Shown here: positions 51,716 to 60,256 of the stretch, one piece after another | Layout of the letters: the number at the start of each line of letters is the position of its first letter | Numbering within the stretch: the stretch's first letter is position 1 | NCBI GenBank assembly: GCA_004193555.1 | Contig: RPGP01000040.1 | Span: 935,127-999,126 of the forward strand | DNA from: Desulfobacteraceae bacterium Eth-SRB1 | Lineage (GTDB): Bacteria > Desulfobacterota > Desulfobacteria > Desulfobacterales > ETH-SRB1 | DNA length: 64,000 nt | Reading direction: 5' to 3' | Made by a program: the position numbers and the translations under genes | Notes under the pieces: generated by a model | Databases searched by the model: none | Told to the model about the DNA's origin: nothing | Seen by the model: the letters and a program-made list of their open reading frames with translations, nothing else

Positions 51716-53708
51716 ATAGTTGAATCTGGTTTAGCCTGAAATAAAATCCCTTTTTTTGCATTAATCCATCATGTGAGCCTGTCTCGATTATCTTTCCTTT
51801 GTGGAGTACGATTATCCTGTCCGCATGCCGGGCTGTTGAAAGTCGATGGGCTATAATGATTGATGTTCTGTTTTTTATCAGGTTAAAGAGAGCTTTCTGG
51901 ATCCTCTGTTCTGTTTCAGAATCGATATAAGAGGTTGCCTCATCTAATATAATAAGATCAGGATCGCCTGCAAAAGCCCTTGCAATGGAAATAAGCTGGC
52001 GCTCACCGCTTGAAATTGATGCCCCGCTTTCAGAGAGTATAGTATCAAGGCCATCCGGCAGCCTGTTTATCAGTGTTTTGCAATTTGAAGCTTCTAAAAC
52101 CTGGCTCATCATTTCTTTTGAAATATTTGTTTTTCCCTGGCTGATATTATCCCTAACGGTTCCTGAAAACAGAAATGGATCCTGCATAACCAGCGCCATT
52201 TTTGATCTGACAACAGAGGTCGGATAATTTTTTATATCGATTCCGTTTATTGTAATCCGTCCTGATGCAGGGTCGTAAAACCGGGTAAGCAGATTTATCA
52301 AGGTTGTCTTTCCGGAGCCTGTCCGGCCGACGATGGCAATGGTTTCTCCTGCAGCAAGTTTCAAGGAAACTTCTTTGAGCACGGTTTCATCTGTGACATA
52401 GCCAAAGGAAACATCCTCTAATGAAATTTCATGAATTTTATCAAGGGAAGGGGGGCTGGAACCAGGGCTGACAACCGGCTGCGGTATGCTTTCCCTGTTG
52501 TCTAAAATTTGGAATATCCTTTCGGCGGAGGCCATGGCGTTTTGCATGATATTATATTTTTCAGCTATGTCTCTTATCGGTCTGAAGAACATCTTCATAT
52601 AGGCGATAAAGGCCACAAGGGCGCCAAGGCTTATGTTTTGCGCAATAACCTCGCTCCCGCCATAGTAGATGATAACAGCAAGGGAAACTGCTCCCAGAAG
52701 CTCTACGACAGGCATGAAGACTGCAAAGATCCGGACCTGCTGCATGCCTGCGAGATAATTTTCATGATTCAGCCTCGCAAAATTATGGTAATTTTTCTTT
52801 TCATGCAAAAAAAGCTGGATAACCTTTATTCCCCCTATGGTTTCCGCAAGCCTTGTGTTTATCTGAGCGATTTTTATTCTCAAATCCCTGAAAGCATTAC
52901 GGGCACGAACCGAGAAATGTATGGAAGCATACACAACAAAAGGAAGAACAGCAAAGGAGACAAGGGCAAGGCGCAGATTAATGCTGAGAAGAACGAGAGC
53001 AATCCCGATCAGTAAAAACAGATCCTTGAAAACAAAGGCAATTACAGACGTAAAAAGCTCGTGCATGTTTTGAATATCATTTGTAACCCGTGTCACAAGA
53101 CGTCCCACCGGATTGCGGTTGAAAAAGGCTATTGACAGGCCCTGGATATGTGTAAAGAGACGCATCCTTAAATCATGCATTATCTTCTGGCCGGTGTATT
53201 CCATGATCATTACCTGGATAAAATTAAGCGCAAAGTTTATTATAATGATGGCAAGGAAAATGGATGTAATGCCGGTTATTCCTGAAAGATCCTCTTTGCG
53301 TAATACAGCAAGCTCTTTTTTATTCAGCCGTGAGAGTTTATCAAACGGGATATAAGCAGAATTACCATCTGTTTTGAATAAATCCGGATAGGTGTTGACC
53401 ACTGTTTCTATTTCCGGGTCCGACATGTCAGCCCTTAAGGATCTTGTTTTATGTCCGGTTTTATGTTTGGCAGAATCCCTGTTTTCGAGTTTATCGGGTG
53501 TGATTTGCGGCACAATATACCTGTCGATTGCTATCTTTGTGATGTAAGGAAGAGAAAGATCGAGCAGTGTAATAAAAACAACGAGAAGAATCGAAACGGC
53601 GAAACAGGTTTTATACGGCCCGGTAAAAGGGTATAGCCGCTTCAGCAGCCTGACATCATAAGGCTTGCCAAGCTTCTTTTCTTCGAAGTATCCAAAATCA
53701 GTGCGCAT
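51714..53708 (-). CDS. ABC exporter half-transporter, subunit B (permease-ATPase)
   Basis: The 664-residue protein has six hydrophobic segments (ABC type-1 membrane domain, about residues 30-380, with an insertion near residues 75-135 rich in charges) and an ATPase domain with Walker A IVGRTGSGKTTLI, signature SISSGERQLISIARA and Walker B LIILDEATSYID. The overlapping partner gene encodes a second half. Such heterodimers (BmrC/BmrD, TM287/288-like) export drugs, lipids or peptides. The insertion between the first two membrane helices is typical of the longer subunit. Cargo unknown. Confidence 0.92.
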   Translation of the reverse strand: MRTDFGYFEEKKLGKPYDVRLLKRLYPFTGPYKTCFAVSILLVVFITLLDLSLPYITKIAIDRYIVPQITPDKLENRDSAKHKTGHKTRSLRADMSDPEIETVVNTYPDLFKTDGNSAYIPFDKLSRLNKKELAVLRKEDLSGITGITSIFLAIIIINFALNFIQVMIMEYTGQKIMHDLRMRLFTHIQGLSIAFFNRNPVGRLVTRVTNDIQNMHELFTSVIAFVFKDLFLLIGIALVLLSINLRLALVSFAVLPFVVYASIHFSVRARNAFRDLRIKIAQINTRLAETIGGIKVIQLFLHEKKNYHNFARLNHENYLAGMQQVRIFAVFMPVVELLGAVSLAVIIYYGGSEVIAQNISLGALVAFIAYMKMFFRPIRDIAEKYNIMQNAMASAERIFQILDNRESIPQPVVSPGSSPPSLDKIHEISLEDVSFGYVTDETVLKEVSLKLAAGETIAIVGRTGSGKTTLINLLTRFYDPASGRITINGIDIKNYPTSVVRSKMALVMQDPFLFSGTVRDNISQGKTNISKEMMSQVLEASNCKTLINRLPDGLDTILSESGASISSGERQLISIARAFAGDPDLIILDEATSYIDSETEQRIQKALFNLIKNRTSIIIAHRLSTARHADRIIVLHKGKIIETGSHDGLMQKKGFYFRLNQIQL

Positions 53709-55443
53709 TTAACTCCTCTTCAATTTCCTGAAGCCGAAATGTTTTTGCATAGTATTTATCATATTCCATAAGTTCGGCATGTGTGCCTGATTCCACAATT
53801 CTGCCCCTGTCAAGGGCGATGATCTGATCGGCAAATCGAACTGCGGAGAGCCGGTGCGAGATAATGATTATCGTTTTTTCACCTGCCATAGACCTGATGC
53901 TGTTAATGATGTCATTGCCTGTTTCAACGTCCACCTGGCTGATGGGATCGTCAAAGATCAAAACAGGCGCTTGTTTCAGCAAGGCACGGGCAAGGGCAAG
54001 ACGCTGTTTCTGGCCGCCGGACAGGATTACACCCTTTTCGCCTATGACTGTTTCAAAACCATTATGAAACAGCCTGATGGTATCGTATAGAGATGCTTTT
54101 TTTGTTGCAGATATCAGTTTCGAATCTTTAATTTTATTATTGCCGAACAGGATGTTTTCTCTGATTGTGCCTGCAAACAGAAACGGTTCCTGGGGCATAA
54201 ATGAAATCAGGGTTCTTAGATCAAAAACCCGCATTCGGGATATGTCGATGCCGTCAATCGAAATGCAGCCCGAAGATACATCAAAGAGCCTCGGTATAAG
54301 ACTTATAAGGGTTGTTTTGCCGCTTCCCGGAGGGCCGACAATACCGAGCGTCTTTCCCTTATCCAGCCTGATATTTATTTTGTTTAATACAGGTGGATTT
54401 CTGTGTTTATAAGCAAATGATACATTTTCAAAAGTAATGTCACTACTCAAATCCGTTATGGATCTTGCGCCGGGTATGTCCACAATATCGGGTTTTGTCT
54501 GTAATATCCTGTTGATCCTGTCTAATGAGGCTCTTCCCCTCTGGATAAGGTTAATTACCCAGCCCATGGCCATCATCGGCCATGTTAAAAGTCCTATATA
54601 GCTTATGAATGCTACGAAATCACCAGGCGTTATGGTTAAAACTATGGTTTGCCGCCCCCCAAGGTAGAGCAGTATTGCAAGGCTCAGGTTTGAAAAAAGG
54701 AGCATCATAGGGAAAAAGGAGCCCGTAATCCTTACCAGACTGAGATTTTTATCAATGTAATCCCTGGATATGGCCTCAAGCTTCAAAGACTCATCTTTTT
54801 CCCTGTTATATGCCTTTATAATGCGTATGCCTGCAAAACGCTCTCTTACAGCCTCTGTCAAATCCGCAAACGTTTTCTGCACTTCGCCGTAAAGCCGGTG
54901 CATCTTTTTGCTGAAAAAACGGGCGCTGAGCGCTACCAGCGGCATGGGGATTAAAACAATTAATGTCAGCAGCTTGTTGATATACAACATGAAGCCTATG
55001 GCCGCTGTGCCAAGCACAATGGCGTCTGTAAGGGCAACCATACCCATGCCTATTGCCATCCGAACATGCTGAATGTCGTTGGTTGCATGCGCCATTAAGT
55101 CGCCGGTTTTTACCCTGTCGAAATATGAAGCTGAAAGTGTTTGAATATGGGCAAAAAGGATGTTTCGCAGACCTTCTTCAGCCCTTCTTGATGTTCCTAT
55201 GAGACAGCGCCGCCATCCATACCTGAACAGCCCGATCATTACGGCGATTGCCACGATATAAAGGGCATATGATGACAACTCGGTTAAATCGATATTAAAT
55301 AATGTAAGATCGTCAACAGCCCATTTAATTATTCTTGGGATAATAAGCTGAAGCATATCAACAGCAATCAGGCAGATAAGACCGCAGATAATTAAATATC
55401 TGTTTTCAGAAAAATAAGGTTTTATTAAATGTAATGATTTCAT
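53698..55443 (-). CDS. ABC exporter half-transporter, subunit A (permease-ATPase)
   Basis: The 581-residue protein has the membrane domain (six segments, first ICGLICLIAVDMLQLIIP), Walker A VGPPGSGKTTLI, signature LSGGQKQRLALARALL and, in the Walker B position, LIFDDPISQVD: an aspartate stands where the catalytic glutamate normally is. Degenerate glutamate in one half is the rule for asymmetric heterodimeric exporters. The ATG at 55443 is preferred, since a longer frame up to 55548 translates a GC-rich dispersed repeat. It overlaps the partner gene start by 11 bases. Confidence 0.9.
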   Translation of the reverse strand: MKSLHLIKPYFSENRYLIICGLICLIAVDMLQLIIPRIIKWAVDDLTLFNIDLTELSSYALYIVAIAVMIGLFRYGWRRCLIGTSRRAEEGLRNILFAHIQTLSASYFDRVKTGDLMAHATNDIQHVRMAIGMGMVALTDAIVLGTAAIGFMLYINKLLTLIVLIPMPLVALSARFFSKKMHRLYGEVQKTFADLTEAVRERFAGIRIIKAYNREKDESLKLEAISRDYIDKNLSLVRITGSFFPMMLLFSNLSLAILLYLGGRQTIVLTITPGDFVAFISYIGLLTWPMMAMGWVINLIQRGRASLDRINRILQTKPDIVDIPGARSITDLSSDITFENVSFAYKHRNPPVLNKINIRLDKGKTLGIVGPPGSGKTTLISLIPRLFDVSSGCISIDGIDISRMRVFDLRTLISFMPQEPFLFAGTIRENILFGNNKIKDSKLISATKKASLYDTIRLFHNGFETVIGEKGVILSGGQKQRLALARALLKQAPVLIFDDPISQVDVETGNDIINSIRSMAGEKTIIIISHRLSAVRFADQIIALDRGRIVESGTHAELMEYDKYYAKTFRLQEIEEELNAH

Positions 55444-55500
55444 CGGATTAACATTTAGACAGCCAATATCATTGAAAAGCATCTCACGCACGTGCAGCGC

Positions 55501-55535
55501 ACCCGCCGTGCTCGCGCCCGTCGCGGCAGGGGCGC
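55501..55535. repeat. GC-rich dispersed repeat (complement of 27051-27083)
   Basis: CGTGCTCGCGCCCGTCGCGG and its neighbours are nearly the reverse complement of the segment at 27051-27083. It lies just upstream of the exporter operon. Confidence 0.6.
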
Positions 55536-55667
55536 TTGCGCCGCGCAAAGCCGCAAAATTTCCTTATTTTTTACTAAAGAATCAGCGTATGGTCAAACAA
55601 CTTAATGGCACGGCAACGTCAAAGTCGTGCATAAATTTAGAGAATAACACTATGTTAACAATATTGC

Positions 55668-55734
55668 CTCACGCAAAGCCGCAAAGACGCTAAGTTTTAT
55701 TTTTTTCTTTGCGAGCTTGGCGCCTTTGCGTGAG
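55668..55734. repeat. CTCACGCAAAG-type inverted repeat, second copy
   Basis: CTCACGCAAAGCCGCAAAG faces TGGCGCCTTTGCGTGAG. It is the same family as 21653-21802, in the 513-base gap (55444-55956) between the divergent exporter and exoribonuclease genes. That gap also contains a GGGATCGGGGATCAGG tract at 55852-55880 and no gene. Confidence 0.6.
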
Positions 55735-55956
55735 AATCTGAAAATTTACAGGAATAAATGGTGTTTCAATATGTTATGGGAGAGAATGAGTTAGCCGTGT
55801 TAATGGCATCTGTACATTGACTTTCACAGGGCTGGTTGTTATTATTGGCAGTGGTCGGGGATCGGGGATCAGGGATCGGTGTGAGCAGAATAACATGCTG
55901 TTATTCTTTTATATTTTGACTTCCGGCTTATGGCTTTTTATGGGTTTATAAAAATT

Positions 55957-58032
55957 ATGAAACCGGGAAATATTATTGAATATATAGACCGCCAGAGAAT
56001 AATATGCGCGGCTGTTATGGAAATCAAAAATAAGAAGCTGCGGCTTCTTACGGAAAATGACCGGGAGGTAAAACTTTCCTTGAACCGGGTTTCACATAAA
56101 TCCGGCACATGTATCAATCTTTCATTAAGCAGATATGAGCTGGTTGTATCTTTAAAGGCAGCGGCAAACAAGCGGAAAGATCTGGTCGGCAGCGTGAATG
56201 TCAGGGAACTTTGGGATATATTACATGCAGAGCAAGAATGGGTTGATCTGGCCACTATGACCGAATTGTGTTTTCCGGCTGATTCTGACGCCGATCACGA
56301 GGCTGCGGTTGTCAGGGCAATTTTTAACGACAGGATCTATTTTAAGTTTGACCATGATCGTTTTTTCCCGAATTCAGAAAAGCGGGTTGAACAGATCGCT
56401 GCCCACAGAAGGGAAGAGGCCGGAAGAAATCGGATAATAGAGGAGGGTGTGGCATGGCTTAAAACAGTCAATGGAGATACAGGCTCTTTTTCGCCAGACT
56501 CCCTGTCCGGAGATAAATTAGAATATGTAAAGATATTAAAGTCATTTTATCTGTTTGAAAAGGAAAGCACGCATTATGCTCTTGGCAAAGCAATGCTTGA
56601 AAAAGCGGGCATAAGGGCTGGTGAAGCTGTTTTTCAGCTTTTGGTAAAGCTGGCTGTCTGGGATAAAGATGAAAATATTGAGCTGTACAGATATAAAATC
56701 CCGATCACCTTTCCTGCTGAGGTAACGAAAAGGGCGGAAGAGGTCGGAGGTCAGAGGTCGGAGGTCGGAGGTCAGAGGGCAGAGGTCAGGGATCAAACGG
56801 GCAAACGGGCAAACCGGCAAACCGGCCAAAGCTCGGAGATTATTTCCACATATAGCGGTCGAGAAGATCTGACTATGCTTCCTGTTATTACGATAGACGG
56901 GCAGTCAACTACAGATTTTGATGATGCTTTAAGCATTGAGGATAATGGTGATCATTACAGACTTGGTATTCATATATCCGATGTGTGTCATTTTATTAAA
57001 AAAGGGGATATTATTGACCGGGAAGCCCTTGTTAGAGGCAGCTCAATATATATGATGGACCAGAAGATTTCCATGATACCATCCTGTCTTGCAGAAAATC
57101 TTTGCAGCCTGAAGGCCGGAGAATTGCGTCCGGCTGTCAGTATCATGGTGAAGATAAGCCGATTTTACGAAATAGTCGATTATGAAATTGTGCCGAGCAT
57201 TATCAGGGTAAAACGGCAGCTTACCTATTATGATGTAAACACGGTTGCAGATAGCGATAAGGAGATCGTTATTTTTCATAATATAGCAAAAAACTTTCGT
57301 GAATACAGGCTGTCCCGGGGCGCTGTTCAGATAACTCTGCCTGAAATAAATGTCTGGATTAACGGGGAGGGGGAACTGGCTGTAACCAGGGTAAACAGGG
57401 AGAGCGCCGGAAGGATGCTCGTTGCGGAAATCATGATTATGGCCAACTGGCTGACAGCACGGTTTCTGGCAAAACATGATGTTCCAGCAATCTTCAGGTC
57501 TCAGCCGGAACCGCGGGGGCGTCTCTATAAAGGTCATAAAGGCAGTCTGTTTCAAAACTGGATGCAGCGAAAGCTGCTCAGCCGTTTTGTTCTGGGCCAT
57601 AAACCGGAACATCATTCAGGATTAGGGCTGGATGCCTATGTTACAACGACTTCGCCTATCCGCAAATATTACGATCTTGCAACACAACGGCAGATACGGG
57701 CAATTCTGGGTTTTGAGGAGCTTTATACTGCTGATGAAACAGAACACACAATGCAGCTTCTTGCACAGCCGATGAGCTGTGTATCAAAGATGCAATACAG
57801 CCGCAACAGATACTGGTTGCTGAAATATCTTGAGAAAAGGGTAGGGCGGAAAGAGGAGGCAATTGTGCTTTCTAAAATGAAAAACGGTTACCAGGTGCTT
57901 GTGCCCGAATATATGCTGGAGTGCGAGCTGCCTTTGTCAAGCGGTATAGAGTTAAAGCCCGAGGACCTGATTCAGATAAGAATACAGCATGTAAATGCAA
58001 GAAAAAATATTATTTCGGTATTTATGGGATAG
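55957..58032 (+). CDS. RNB-domain exoribonuclease (RNase II/R family) carrying an in-frame repeat insertion
   Basis: The 691-residue protein starts at ATG 55957. An N-terminal region (about residues 1-240, with a winged-helix-like part) precedes the RNB catalytic domain: VITIDGQSTTDFDDALSIEDNGDHYRLGIHISDV near residue 305, with the metal-binding aspartates, and later SPIRKYYDLATQRQI. It ends in an S1-like strand set (VLVPEYMLECELPLSSGIELKPEDLIQIRI). It degrades RNA 3' to 5'. Between the two parts, about 30-40 residues (GGQRSEVGGQRAEVRDQ... TGKRANRQTGQ) are translated from a GGTCAGAGGTCGGAGG-type tandem repeat, which keeps the frame. Confidence 0.9.
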   Translation: MKPGNIIEYIDRQRIICAAVMEIKNKKLRLLTENDREVKLSLNRVSHKSGTCINLSLSRYELVVSLKAAANKRKDLVGSVNVRELWDILHAEQEWVDLATMTELCFPADSDADHEAAVVRAIFNDRIYFKFDHDRFFPNSEKRVEQIAAHRREEAGRNRIIEEGVAWLKTVNGDTGSFSPDSLSGDKLEYVKILKSFYLFEKESTHYALGKAMLEKAGIRAGEAVFQLLVKLAVWDKDENIELYRYKIPITFPAEVTKRAEEVGGQRSEVGGQRAEVRDQTGKRANRQTGQSSEIISTYSGREDLTMLPVITIDGQSTTDFDDALSIEDNGDHYRLGIHISDVCHFIKKGDIIDREALVRGSSIYMMDQKISMIPSCLAENLCSLKAGELRPAVSIMVKISRFYEIVDYEIVPSIIRVKRQLTYYDVNTVADSDKEIVIFHNIAKNFREYRLSRGAVQITLPEINVWINGEGELAVTRVNRESAGRMLVAEIMIMANWLTARFLAKHDVPAIFRSQPEPRGRLYKGHKGSLFQNWMQRKLLSRFVLGHKPEHHSGLGLDAYVTTTSPIRKYYDLATQRQIRAILGFEELYTADETEHTMQLLAQPMSCVSKMQYSRNRYWLLKYLEKRVGRKEEAIVLSKMKNGYQVLVPEYMLECELPLSSGIELKPEDLIQIRIQHVNARKNIISVFMG
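56741..56828 (+). repeat. Tandem repeat inserted in the exoribonuclease coding frame
   Basis: Units AGGTCGGAGGTCAGAGG and then ACGGGCAAACGGGCAAACCGGC run for about 88 bases inside the gene. Related GGTCAGA/GGATCAG tracts elsewhere in the window (31472, 55852) are intergenic. Here the insertion is tolerated as a linker. Confidence 0.8.
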
Positions 58033-58138
58033 AGTTCACAAAAGAGATTTCTTTGACAGGATTAACAGGATATACAGGATTAAAACATCAAAACTCATCC
58101 TGTACATCCTCATCAAAATCCCTTATTTTGCTTTTGAT

Positions 58139-58250
58139 TTAATCTTTTCGTTTACCGATATTAATAATTAAACCTAAAGACCATAACGTATTCAGTTGTA
58201 AACTCTATATGCACAGCCGATGCTTTTTCAGTCAATTCGTTGTATTTCAT
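58139..58250 (-). pseudogene. Remnant of a GxxExxY-family gene
   Basis: From ATG 58250 the minus strand reads MKYNELTEKASAVHIE, resembling the conserved opening of GxxExxY proteins (NELTEKIIGxAIEVH). In another frame the end reads LGLIINIGKRKD and stops at 58139, resembling their C-terminus (LINFGKRKD). The whole middle is deleted. Surrounding GACAGGATTAACAGGAT words at 58056-58082 and 58343-58365 are often found beside such genes. Nothing else is seen between 58033 and 58344. Confidence 0.55.
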
Positions 58251-58344
58251 TTATACACCCTACCCAGGCTATAATTTTTTATGATTTACTGGATAGATAG
58301 AGTGAGGCTTAACCAAAGTTTGTTCAGTTGAAACAAAATCTTGT

Positions 58345-59022
58345 TTATCCTGTTATCCTGTCTGATTTTTCTATTTTTCCCAAAAGGCTAATATGAACGC
58401 ATAGCAGCAGGCCATGTTTCAGATATACTGTTGCTGTGTTTTCAACCAGCACGTTGCTGATTCCACGGGTAGCGCCAAATCGCAACGCATCATCTTTTAG
58501 CGGATATTCCAGACCCTTCAGAGTTATTCCCACAGCATCCTGCCCCATGGGAATGAGTGAAAGAACATCCCCTTTTTTGCCATGAAAGGTTTGCTTTTCA
58601 CCGCCACGCAGAAGTGTGATTTCCTGATTTTCTTCGATAAACTTAAGCATTACGCCGGCAAACTCCGGCGCTGTCAGCAGCATAATGTTGGCTATAGACA
58701 TATCCCAGCGTGCGCCCAGCGCCCCGAACACAAGGATTTCCTCAGCTCCCCGGTCAACCGCCAGATCAAGAGCCAGTTCCAGATCGGTTTGATCCTTTCC
58801 GGACGGGTGTTGAATAATTTCAGCGCCGGCCGTCCGCAACTCGTTTAAATCGTCGGAACGGATGGAGTCAAGATCGCCTATCAATACATTAGGGAGTATC
58901 CCCAGAGCCTTAAAATGACTTGCGCCGCCGTCAGCGGCAATCAGCAGATCGTCAGGCATAATAACAGCTTCGGGTTCAGGAAGATGCTTTATAATACCAT
59001 TTGCAAATATAAATGCGCGCAT
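58345..59022 (-). CDS. Thiamine pyrophosphokinase
   Basis: The 225-residue protein opens AFIFANGIIKHLPEPE and has the family landmarks IAADGGASHFKALGILPNVLIGDLDSI and HPSGKDQTDLELALDLA, followed by a beta-rich C-terminal thiamine-binding part (GDVLSLIPMG, GITLKGLEYPLKDDALRFGATRGISN). It transfers pyrophosphate from ATP to thiamine, making thiamine diphosphate. Length is typical. It stands alone, with repeats on both sides. Confidence 0.93.
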   Translation of the reverse strand: MRAFIFANGIIKHLPEPEAVIMPDDLLIAADGGASHFKALGILPNVLIGDLDSIRSDDLNELRTAGAEIIQHPSGKDQTDLELALDLAVDRGAEEILVFGALGARWDMSIANIMLLTAPEFAGVMLKFIEENQEITLLRGGEKQTFHGKKGDVLSLIPMGQDAVGITLKGLEYPLKDDALRFGATRGISNVLVENTATVYLKHGLLLCVHISLLGKIEKSDRITG

Positions 59023-59123
59023 AAAAAATCCTGTAACGGTTCAGGGTTCACGGTTCACGGTTCAGAGGTTAATTACTTTGCGATTTTCTTCTACCAAGGA
59101 CGTAGCCGTCAAGCTAAAAGGCT

Positions 59124-59225
59124 ATGAACATCGAACATCCAACATCGAATTTTGAATAAGGAATTTTGCCAATTTATTAACTGGCGGAGCGAAGCGATTT
59201 CATTATTCGATGTTCGATGTTCATC
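59124..59225. repeat. GAACATCGAAC-type hairpin element, second copy
   Basis: ATGAACATCGAACATCCAAC and its facing complement end at 59225 around GCCAATTTATTAACTGGC. It closely resembles 50559-50680 and abuts the stop codon of the DUF1566 gene. Confidence 0.78.
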
Positions 59226-60156
59226 AGTCAGAGTCTCTTACAGCCCAGACATACTGTACATGGTTGACTCTGTTATAATAATCAACTCTGCTGTTTTTAA
59301 AATCAACACACCATATATAATAAGGAGACTGGACATTTATCTCAGATGACCAGTAACTGCCTGATTTAAAATCTATAAAAGGATGATGATCGCAGATGAC
59401 CGGATCTGTATTTTTGTAATCTATGAGTGTCCTGAGGTCATCAACTCCGGGAAGCTGCCAGTCATTGTAGCCGGAATGCTTTTCGGCATTGAGCTGTCTG
59501 ATTTTTTTTCTTGCTTCAGGCCATTTAATTTTTGCTTTAGCCAGGTTTGCATTTTTTGTCCACATCAAACCGGAAAGAGAGTCTGTAACGGTTCCGTTTC
59601 CGTTGTCGTAGAAACGTTTTTGCTTCCTGGCTTTTCCTTTGCTAAACACGCCGTAATCTGAAGCGCGCACAGGCCAGACATGATTCAGCATATGCTGTTT
59701 ATGGCCGTAATCGATGTTCCCAAGGAAAAAATATATACGCCATGCATGATTGCTGTGGTCGGCTGTGGTTGTGCCTGTCCAGTACCATACTTTTATATTG
59801 AGAAAAGGATGACCCCGGGGAAGGGAGGGCGCATATATACTCCTGTCCACAAGGCTTGCGAGTTCATTTACATCAGGCAGCCTCCAGTCACGATATCCGC
59901 AGTATTTTTTTGCATTGAGCCCTGCAACAGCGTCAACAGCCTGAAACCAGTTGAATGAACCGGCGGCAGGATCGGTATTTTTTGACCACATGAGACCGGT
60001 GCGCCGGTCGGTAATCGTTCCGTCCCGGTGATCCTGGAAGCGGTCATTTGCTGCGTTACTATTCAGCACGGAAAACAATAGACAACAAAGAACCGGTATC
60101 AGGATTAGTGATTTTTTTGAGATCGTTAACAAACATCCCTTGCTGTTATACACCAT
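59224..60156 (-). CDS. Exported DUF1566 (Lcl C-terminal-like) protein with two domain repeats
   Basis: The 310-residue protein has a signal peptide (SLILIPVLCCLLFSVLNSNA) and two copies of the DUF1566 pattern. The first is DHRDGTITDRRTGLMWSKN with YRDWRLPDVNELASLVD and YWTGTT. The second is NGNGTVTDSLSGLMWTKN with YNDWQLPGVDDLRTLID and YWSSEI. The fold resembles C-type-lectin-like/FGE-type domains. These proteins are secreted or on the surface, and functions are mostly unknown, with adhesion suggested. Start taken at 60156; a start nearer the signal core is possible. Confidence 0.85.
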   Translation of the reverse strand: MVYNSKGCLLTISKKSLILIPVLCCLLFSVLNSNAANDRFQDHRDGTITDRRTGLMWSKNTDPAAGSFNWFQAVDAVAGLNAKKYCGYRDWRLPDVNELASLVDRSIYAPSLPRGHPFLNIKVWYWTGTTTADHSNHAWRIYFFLGNIDYGHKQHMLNHVWPVRASDYGVFSKGKARKQKRFYDNGNGTVTDSLSGLMWTKNANLAKAKIKWPEARKKIRQLNAEKHSGYNDWQLPGVDDLRTLIDYKNTDPVICDHHPFIDFKSGSYWSSEINVQSPYYIWCVDFKNSRVDYYNRVNHVQYVWAVRDSD

Positions 60157-60164
60157 ACCATTTT

Positions 60165-60250
60165 TTGTAACCGTTCACGGTTAACAGTTTACAGTTAACG
60201 GTTGATCAAAAAAGTGTGAACTGTAAACCGACAACCGTGAACCGTAAACC
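60165..60250. repeat. GTTCACGGTTAACAGTTTACAG-type repeat tract
   Basis: Alternating forward and reverse copies of GTTCACGGTT/GTGAACCGTAAACC words, as at 960-1077. It lies between the aminopeptidase and DUF1566 genes. Confidence 0.55.
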
Positions 60251-60256
60251 GTTTTT

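Noticed and set aside
55444..55548. 35-residue N-terminal extension of ABC exporter subunit A
   Set aside because: It translates a GC-rich dispersed repeat that is intergenic elsewhere in the window.
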